Below are positions 5,009 through 10,377 of a stretch of 10,377 nucleotides of DNA, one piece after another (position 1 is the first letter of the stretch; each line of letters starts with the position of its first letter). The stretch spans positions 1-10,377 of the forward strand of contig DXEO01000101.1 in NCBI GenBank assembly GCA_019114925.1, read 5' to 3'. Origin of the DNA: Candidatus Corynebacterium faecipullorum. GTDB taxonomy: Bacteria > Actinomycetota > Actinomycetes > Mycobacteriales > Mycobacteriaceae. The position numbers and the translations under genes were made by a program. Under the pieces are notes generated by a model. The model did not search any database and had not been told where the DNA came from. It saw nothing but the letters and a program-made list of their open reading frames with translations.

Positions 5009-7924
5009 GTGCTCACTCTCTTTTGTGCTTTGGTAATCGCCACCATTGCTGCCCCATTCCTCATTTTCTACCTTGGCCGCCGCGCCTTCGGGCTCTTGGC
5101 AATCGCACCCGCGGTCGGCTTCTTCTGGGTGCTCCAGCAGCTCACCACTGGCACGCTGCGCAACGGCAACCAACTGGCTTATGACCTCAACTGGATGCCG
5201 GCGGCACACCTAAACATCAGCTTCCGCATGGACGCGCTTTCCGCGTTATTCAGCCTCATTATCCTGGGCGTAGGCGCGCTGGTCTTGCTTTATTGCTGGG
5301 GCTATTTCGACCATTCTCGGCGGCGCCTCGCCCTCTTCGGTGGCCAGATGGTGGGCTTTGCCACGGCCATGTTTGGCTTGGTCATTTCCGATAATTTCCT
5401 GCTGCTCTACGTCTTCTGGGAAATCACCTCCCTGCTATCTTTCCTCTTGGTGAGCTATTACGGCGAGCGTGCCTCGTCGCGTCGATCAGCGCAGCAGGCA
5501 CTCATGGTGACTGTTCTGGGCGGCCTCGCCATGTTGGTGGGTATCACCCTCCTCGGCCGCCAGACCGGCGCGTGGTCTTTCAGCGGTATCGCCGCCACCG
5601 AAGACCTCGCCAACACCCCCTACCTCACCGTCGCGATCGTGCTGATTCTCTGCGGTGCGCTCTCCAAGTCCGCCATCGCCCCGGCCCACTTCTGGCTGCC
5701 CGGCGCCATGGCCGCGCCGACCCCAGTCTCGGCTTACCTGCACTCCGCGGCAATGGTAAAGGCCGGCATCTACCTCGTCGCGCGCCTTGCTCCCTCGGTG
5801 CATGACATTCCTACCTGGCACCTCGTGGTCATCCCCCTGGGTGCTTTCACCATGCTGCTCGGCGGCTGGATGGCACTGAAGCAGCGTGACCTGAAACTGG
5901 TTCTGGCGTATGGCACCGTCTCGCAGCTGGGTTTTATCACCGCCATCATCGCCATCGGATCCCGCGAGGCTATGCAGGCAGGACTGGCACTGACCTTTGC
6001 ACACTCCCTCTTCAAAGCCGCGCTCTTCATGATCGTCGGCGCTATCGACCATTCGACGGGAACGAGAGACATCGACAAGCTTGCGGGCCTGGGCAAGAAG
6101 AAGCCCGCGCTGTACGTCCTAGCCATCCTCCCCGCAACGTCCATGGCGGGTATTCCACCGCTGCTGGGCTTCGTATCCAAGGAAGCCACACTGGAAGCCA
6201 TCATGGGTGAGGAGCTGCTCGTCGGCATGCCACGCAACATGCTGCTCGTTGCCGTCGTCGTCGGCTCCGCGCTGACGATGGCCTATGCCCTGCGCTTCTT
6301 GTGGGGTGCTTTCTCCTCCAAGGGACAGGAAGAGCCCTCGGAGGCAGTGGCAAATATGCACCATATCGGCCCCTTCCTGTGGATCCCGCCAACGGTGCTG
6401 ACCTTGCTCACCATCTTTTTTGGCCTGCGGCCGCTGCCGCTATCCCAGGGCATCACGCAGCACCTGGACAACACTTTTGGGACGGAGCAGGCTTCCGAGC
6501 TCGCCCTGTGGCATGGCTTCACCATCGCGCTGCTGCTGTCCGTGGTCATCGTCGCCGCCGGTTTCCTCCTACACTGGCAGCGCCAGGCGCTCACGAAGGC
6601 CCAATTTGCCTACCCGGCCTTGGGCTCGGCGGATGATTCCTACGACACCGTCATCAACGCCCTACGCCAGCTCTCCCTGCGTATCACCGCCTCCACTCAG
6701 CGTGGCTCGCTGCAGTTCAACCTCACGGTCATCTTCGCCACGCTCATGGTGCTGCCCATCGTCATGCTCATCAACGGTGATATCACCAACGTGCACATGA
6801 TCGTGGCCGAGAACCCTTGGCAGGCCATCGCCGCGGTGATCATCATCATTGCCGCTGTCGCAGCCACCGTGCTGGATAACCGCCTCTCGGGCGTCATCCT
6901 CGTCGGCGTAACCGGCTACGCCTTGTCCTTCATCTTCGCGCTGCAGGGTGCACCGGACCTGGCACTGACGCAGCTCCTCGTGGAGACCATCATCATGGTG
7001 CTCTTCATGCTGGTGCTGCGCCGCATGCCGGCCATTACCGAGTGGAAACAGGATCCCAAAACCGGTCGCTTGCGCGCCTGGCTGGCAGTCGGCGTGGGCC
7101 TGGCCGTCACCGTGATCGGTATGTTCGCTATCAACGCCCGGCGCGAAGAGCCCATCTCGCAGTACATGCCGGAGCTAGCCAAGGAGATTGGCCACGGCGC
7201 CAACACGGTCAACGTCCTGCTCGTGGACCTGCGTGCGTGGGATACCTTCGGCGAGATCACCGTGCTCATCATCGCCGCGACGGGCATTGCCTCACTGATT
7301 TACCGCACACAGAGCTTTACCCGCGCCTCCCGCCGCCCGACCTTGCAGGTCACCGGCCGCCGTTGGCTGGCCGCGGGCGTGGAATCGGAAAAGGCGCTCA
7401 ACCGCTCACTCATGGTGGACGTGAGCACCCGCATCCTCTTCCCCTCGATGATGGTGCTCTCCCTGTACTTCTTCTTCGGCGGCCACAACGCCCCCGGCGG
7501 CGGTTTTGCCGGCGGCCTCGTAGCTGCCTTGGCGCTAATTCTGCGCTACCTAGCGGGCGGGCGCGAAGAGCTCGATGAGGCGCTGCCTCTCGACGGCGGC
7601 CGCACCATGGCGGTGGGCCTGCTTCTTTCCCTCAGCGCAGTTATCACCCCAATGCTCTTGGGCTATCCGCCGCTGACCACCGGGTACACGAAGGTCGGCG
7701 TGCCGCTCATCGGTGATGTCTCGCTGCCTTCGGCGCTGATTTTCGACGCCGGTGTCTACTTCATCGTCGTCGGCCTCACGCTCTACGTCCTGTCTTCCCT
7801 GGGCGCGAAGCTCGATGAGGAAGAGGAGATGCGTAAGCAGCGCGCCCGCGACCGTGCCCGTTCCCTGTCACGCCGCGCGAAAGAGAAAGAAGCCACTGCC
7901 ACCGCAGAGAAAGGACACGCCTAA
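5009..7924 (+). CDS. mrpA: Mrp antiporter subunit A fused to subunit B (MrpA-MrpB)
   Basis: Largest subunit of the CPA3-type Na+(K+)/H+ antiporter in the cytoplasmic membrane. The 971 residues combine four parts. Residues about 1-500 are a NuoL-like proton-channel domain, with Glu138 in FWEITSLLSFLLVSY, Lys220 in LSKSAIAPAHFWLP and Lys251 in HSAAMVKAGIYL, the kinds of residue that carry protons in this family. Around 615-670 is an MbhD-like segment, GAPDLALTQLLVE with Asp650 and Glu659. Around 690-775 is an MbhE-like segment, VNVLLVDLRAWDTFGEITVL with Asp740 and Glu749. From about 800 to 935 is a complete MrpB domain, VSTRILFPSMMVLSLYFFF then GGHNAPGGGFAGGLVA and IFDAGVYFIVVG. The last ~38 residues are a charged tail rich in Glu, Arg and Lys. 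Separate MrpA is usually about 800 residues and MrpB about 140, so this is a true fusion with no remaining stop. Such fusions are known, for example PhaAB of Sinorhizobium meliloti. It starts with GTG, and its stop overlaps mrpC by 1 nt. Confidence 0.95.
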   Translation: MLTLFCALVIATIAAPFLIFYLGRRAFGLLAIAPAVGFFWVLQQLTTGTLRNGNQLAYDLNWMPAAHLNISFRMDALSALFSLIILGVGALVLLYCWGYFDHSRRRLALFGGQMVGFATAMFGLVISDNFLLLYVFWEITSLLSFLLVSYYGERASSRRSAQQALMVTVLGGLAMLVGITLLGRQTGAWSFSGIAATEDLANTPYLTVAIVLILCGALSKSAIAPAHFWLPGAMAAPTPVSAYLHSAAMVKAGIYLVARLAPSVHDIPTWHLVVIPLGAFTMLLGGWMALKQRDLKLVLAYGTVSQLGFITAIIAIGSREAMQAGLALTFAHSLFKAALFMIVGAIDHSTGTRDIDKLAGLGKKKPALYVLAILPATSMAGIPPLLGFVSKEATLEAIMGEELLVGMPRNMLLVAVVVGSALTMAYALRFLWGAFSSKGQEEPSEAVANMHHIGPFLWIPPTVLTLLTIFFGLRPLPLSQGITQHLDNTFGTEQASELALWHGFTIALLLSVVIVAAGFLLHWQRQALTKAQFAYPALGSADDSYDTVINALRQLSLRITASTQRGSLQFNLTVIFATLMVLPIVMLINGDITNVHMIVAENPWQAIAAVIIIIAAVAATVLDNRLSGVILVGVTGYALSFIFALQGAPDLALTQLLVETIIMVLFMLVLRRMPAITEWKQDPKTGRLRAWLAVGVGLAVTVIGMFAINARREEPISQYMPELAKEIGHGANTVNVLLVDLRAWDTFGEITVLIIAATGIASLIYRTQSFTRASRRPTLQVTGRRWLAAGVESEKALNRSLMVDVSTRILFPSMMVLSLYFFFGGHNAPGGGFAGGLVAALALILRYLAGGREELDEALPLDGGRTMAVGLLLSLSAVITPMLLGYPPLTTGYTKVGVPLIGDVSLPSALIFDAGVYFIVVGLTLYVLSSLGAKLDEEEEMRKQRARDRARSLSRRAKEKEATATAEKGHA

Positions 7925-8424
7925 TGGATGCCAACCTCATGCTCCTGCTCGCTGCGGGCGCGCTCTGCGGCGCCGGGGTCTACTTGTTGCTAGACCGCGC
8001 CATGACCAAGATGCTGCTCGGCATCTTGTTGCTGGGCAACGGCGCGAACCTCTTCGTACTCATGGCCGGCGGTAAGGCGGGCTCGCCGCCAATCGACGGC
8101 CGGACTTCCCTGCCCTATGGCGAAGAAATCGCCGATCCGCTGGCCCAAGCGATGATCCTCACGGCCATCGTCATTTCGATGGCGCTGACCGGCTTCATCC
8201 TCACCTTGGCCTACCGCCAGTACCGTTACCGCACCGCGGACGTGATTGAGGATGACACCGAGGACACCGCCATCGCGGCGATGGCCTCGCGCCCGGGCAA
8301 TGCCTCGGCTGCCCCGGACCACGATGCTTCCAATGACCCGACCACTGGCCGCAACACCAAGGAAGGCGATAAGTTTGGCCCCGAGTTCTTCGAGGCTCCC
8401 GTGAAGGAGGCCACCGATGAGTGA
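7924..8424 (+). CDS. mrpC: Mrp antiporter subunit C (NuoK-like)
   Basis: Small membrane subunit homologous to NuoK, which sits between the A and D antiporter-like subunits. Three membrane helices are visible at about 4-22, 29-48 and 73-97. Family signatures are KMLLGILLLGNGANLFVL (29-46) and DPLAQAMILTAIVISMALTG (71-90). Family members are usually about 110-125 residues; this one has 166 because of a hydrophilic acidic tail from about residue 104 (ADVIEDDTEDT...) to the end, predicted cytoplasmic and of unknown role. The ATG overlaps the mrpA stop (TAATG) and AAAGGA lies 8 nt upstream, indicating translational coupling. Confidence 0.95.
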   Translation: MDANLMLLLAAGALCGAGVYLLLDRAMTKMLLGILLLGNGANLFVLMAGGKAGSPPIDGRTSLPYGEEIADPLAQAMILTAIVISMALTGFILTLAYRQYRYRTADVIEDDTEDTAIAAMASRPGNASAAPDHDASNDPTTGRNTKEGDKFGPEFFEAPVKEATDE

Positions 8425-10213
8425 GACCATCTCGCCCCTGGTGGATCTGTTGCTGCCGTATATTAGCTACCTGATCCCCCTGCCGATCATCATCCCGGCT
8501 TTAGCCGCCGCGCTAGCGATGCTCTTTGCACGCAACGCCCATGCGCAGCGCCGCATCGCCTTCTTCTCCCTGCTCACGCTCGCGACGGTGAACGCCGCGT
8601 TGATTTTCATCGCGGATACCACCGGCATTCAGACCGTACAGGTTGGCGGCTGGGACGCGCCGGTGGGCATCACGCTCGTGGCGGACCGTTTATCCACGGT
8701 CATGCTCTTTACCTCTTCCGTCGTCCTGTTCTCCGTCATGTGGTACGCCATTTCCCAGGGCGTGCGCGACGGCACCAAGGACGAGCCGGTGGCGGTCTTC
8801 CTGCCCACCTACATGTTGCTGACCATGGGCGTGAACGTGTCCTTTCTGGCCGGTGACTTGTTCAACCTCTACGTGGGCTTCGAGATCTTCCTCGTGGCTT
8901 CGTATGTGCTGCTGACCCTCGGCGCCTCGCCTGCTCGCGTGCGGGCTGGCGTGGGCTATGTCATGGTCTCCATGGCCTCCTCGCTCATCTTCGTGCTGGC
9001 CTTGGCGTATATCTACGCCGCGGTGGGCACGATGAACATGGCTCAAATCGGTATCCGCATGGAAGATATCCCGGCGGGCACCCGCTCCGCGGTGTTCGCC
9101 GTGCTACTCATTGCCTTCGGCATTAAGGCGGCCGTCTTCCCACTGGATGCCTGGCTGCCGGACTCCTACCCCACCGCGCCTTCGCTAGTCACCGCGGTCT
9201 TCGCGGGCCTGCTCACCAAGGTCGGTGTCTACGCCATCATCCGCGCGCGCACCTCCATCTTCACCGCTGGTGGGTTAGATAACCTGCTCATGTGGGTCGC
9301 GCTGGCCACGATGCTCGTGGGTATTTTGGGCGCTATCGCCCAATCGGATATCAAACGATTGCTCTCCTTCACGCTGGTCAGCCACATCGGTTATATGATC
9401 TTCGGCGTTGCCCTCGGAACCGCGCAGGGCTTGTCCGGCGCCATCTTCTACGCTGTGCACCACATTCTGGTGCAGACCGCACTCTTCCTGGTGGTGGGCC
9501 TCATCGAGCGCCAAGCCGGCACCTCCTCGCTGCGGCGCTTGGGCTCGCTGATCTATACCGCACCGCTCATCGCCATCTTGTACTTCATCCCGGCCATGAA
9601 TCTGGGTGGCATCCCGCCCTTCTCCGGCTTCCTGGGCAAGATCATGCTGATCCAGGCGGGCGCGAACGAGGGCTCGTGGATGTCGTGGGTCCTCATCGGC
9701 GGCGCGGTGGTCACCTCGCTGCTCACTCTGTATGTCATGGTCCTCGTCTGGGCCAAGGGTTTCCTGCGTGACCGCGGCGACGCACCCGAGGGCAACCTCG
9801 CCATGGTCCGTCCGTCCCCGCTGGGCGAGGTCACCGAATACGTTGAACTAGCAGATCGCGATGACGTCGGCCGCGTGCCCTTCGGCATGCTGGCCTCCAC
9901 CTCCCTACTCGTCATCGCTTCGGTGTCGATGTCCTTCCTAGCGGGCCCCATCTCCGGTGTCACCACCCGTGCGGCCACCTCGGCGCAGGATGACTCCATC
10001 TACCGTTATGCCGTGCTGGGTGGTTCTGCTGAGGACCCGACACGCCACCTAGACCCCGCTGAGCGATACGAGGAGGGCGCGGATTCCCGCAAGAACCGGA
10101 GCAAGCCCATCCCGGATCCGGAGCCGGTGGCGCCGACGACGAGGACGTCGCCAAGCGCTACGCCCGCAGTGCCCACCACGGTGAGCAAGGATGAAAAGGA
10201 GGTATCGCAATGA
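8417..10213 (+). CDS. mrpD: Mrp antiporter subunit D (NuoM/NuoN-like)
   Basis: Second large antiporter-like membrane subunit, related to NuoM/NuoN, which forms a proton path in the Mrp complex. About 14 hydrophobic segments are spread over residues 10-513. Seen in sequence: Glu156 in NLYVGFEIFLVASYVLL, equivalent to the essential glutamate of this family; Lys237 in FGIKAAVFPLDAWLPDSYP; Lys268 in GLLTKVGVYAIIR; and histidines in SHIGYMIFG and AVHHILVQTALF. The sequence SIYRYAVLGG near residue 530 matches the usual C-terminal end of the family. About 65 further residues rich in Pro, Thr, Ser and charged residues extend beyond it, giving 598 residues against a usual 490-550. The ATG overlaps the end of mrpC by 8 nt, with AAGGAGG 6 nt before the ATG. 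Confidence 0.96.
   Translation: MSETISPLVDLLLPYISYLIPLPIIIPALAAALAMLFARNAHAQRRIAFFSLLTLATVNAALIFIADTTGIQTVQVGGWDAPVGITLVADRLSTVMLFTSSVVLFSVMWYAISQGVRDGTKDEPVAVFLPTYMLLTMGVNVSFLAGDLFNLYVGFEIFLVASYVLLTLGASPARVRAGVGYVMVSMASSLIFVLALAYIYAAVGTMNMAQIGIRMEDIPAGTRSAVFAVLLIAFGIKAAVFPLDAWLPDSYPTAPSLVTAVFAGLLTKVGVYAIIRARTSIFTAGGLDNLLMWVALATMLVGILGAIAQSDIKRLLSFTLVSHIGYMIFGVALGTAQGLSGAIFYAVHHILVQTALFLVVGLIERQAGTSSLRRLGSLIYTAPLIAILYFIPAMNLGGIPPFSGFLGKIMLIQAGANEGSWMSWVLIGGAVVTSLLTLYVMVLVWAKGFLRDRGDAPEGNLAMVRPSPLGEVTEYVELADRDDVGRVPFGMLASTSLLVIASVSMSFLAGPISGVTTRAATSAQDDSIYRYAVLGGSAEDPTRHLDPAERYEEGADSRKNRSKPIPDPEPVAPTTRTSPSATPAVPTTVSKDEKEVSQ
10196..10203 (+). promoter_or_regulatory. Strong ribosome binding site of mrpE
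   Basis: AAGGAGGT, a full match to the anti-Shine-Dalgarno sequence, lies 6 nt before the mrpE ATG and inside the last codons of mrpD. Confidence 0.8.
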
Positions 10214-10377
10214 GATTTGCCGGGATTAAGCACCGCTTCCGCCCCTGGTCCATGGTGTGGATCATCATCATGTGGTGCATGCTCATGGGCGAAGTCACCG
10301 TGGCGAACCTGGTAGGCGGGCTGCTTGCCAGCCTGTTCATCGTCTTTGCGCTACCGCTGCCGGCCATGCCCGTGGCG
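10210..10377 (+). CDS. mrpE: Mrp antiporter subunit E, N-terminal part only
   Basis: First 56 codons of the small membrane subunit E of the Mrp complex, running off the window. It begins MRFAGIKHRFRPWSMVWIII and continues WCMLMGEVTVANLVGGLLA and FALPLPAMPV. Two membrane helices are visible, near residues 14-27 and 30-50; the Gly-Glu-x-Thr and Ala-Asn-Leu-x-Gly-Gly positions are typical of MnhE. Its ATGA overlaps the mrpD stop by 4 nt. Full length is normally about 160 residues, so about two thirds is missing. Family and operon position make the call firm despite the short fragment. Confidence 0.9.
   Translation, partial: MRFAGIKHRFRPWSMVWIIIMWCMLMGEVTVANLVGGLLASLFIVFALPLPAMPVA

Noticed and set aside
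4960..5209. Plus-strand 74-codon and minus-strand 96-codon frames around the mrpA start
   Set aside because: Both overlap the mrpA N-terminus in other frames and show no family features. The mrpA frame with its membrane helix explains the region.
5009..10377. The operon as NADH dehydrogenase (complex I) subunits NuoL/K/M
   Set aside because: The order A-B, C, D, E with MbhD, MbhE and MrpB domains and an MrpE start is specific to Mrp antiporters. No nuo-type neighbours are present.

Overview
The window looks like chromosomal DNA from a high-GC actinobacterium, most likely a Corynebacterium. The evidence is a stand-alone groEL-type chaperonin gene with its own CIRCE (HrcA) operator and no groES in front of it, the GC-rich codon use, and a CPA3/Mrp antiporter operon whose first gene is an A-B fusion. 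Genus is an inference from these features; species cannot be fixed from the sequence alone. I see no mobile element, tRNA, rRNA, CRISPR array or phage gene.

Layout. Positions 1-1054 (minus) hold the N-terminal two thirds of a 60-kDa chaperonin, cut by the window edge. Positions 1055-1331 are its control region: a long 5' leader with a hairpin, one good CIRCE operator plus a weaker second copy, and a GC-rich hairpin that probably ends the upstream transporter transcript. Positions 1332-3305 (minus) encode an OPT-family peptide transporter. A 96-bp divergent intergenic region separates it from a plus-strand M20 metallodipeptidase (3402-4769). Positions 4770-5008 are a non-coding stretch with a strong hairpin, a perfect 9-bp inverted repeat, an AT-rich putative promoter zone, and a leader with two mutually exclusive foldings. 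Positions 5009-10377 (plus) are the start of an Mrp Na+(K+)/H+ antiporter operon: mrpA-mrpB fusion, mrpC, mrpD and the first 56 codons of mrpE. The junctions overlap by 1, 8 and 4 nt, so the genes are probably co-transcribed and translationally coupled; mrpF and mrpG are expected just beyond the window.

How the genes may work together. The OPT transporter and the dipeptidase form a divergent pair that would logically import short peptides and hydrolyse them in the cytoplasm. The Mrp subunits build one multi-subunit membrane complex that uses the proton gradient to expel Na+ at high pH or salt. The chaperonin is a heat-shock gene with no evident link to the others. The most interesting unexplained material is in the non-coding stretches: the doubled CIRCE and the switch-like leader of the Mrp operon. 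The coding content itself is ordinary, and I do not see an undescribed multi-gene system.
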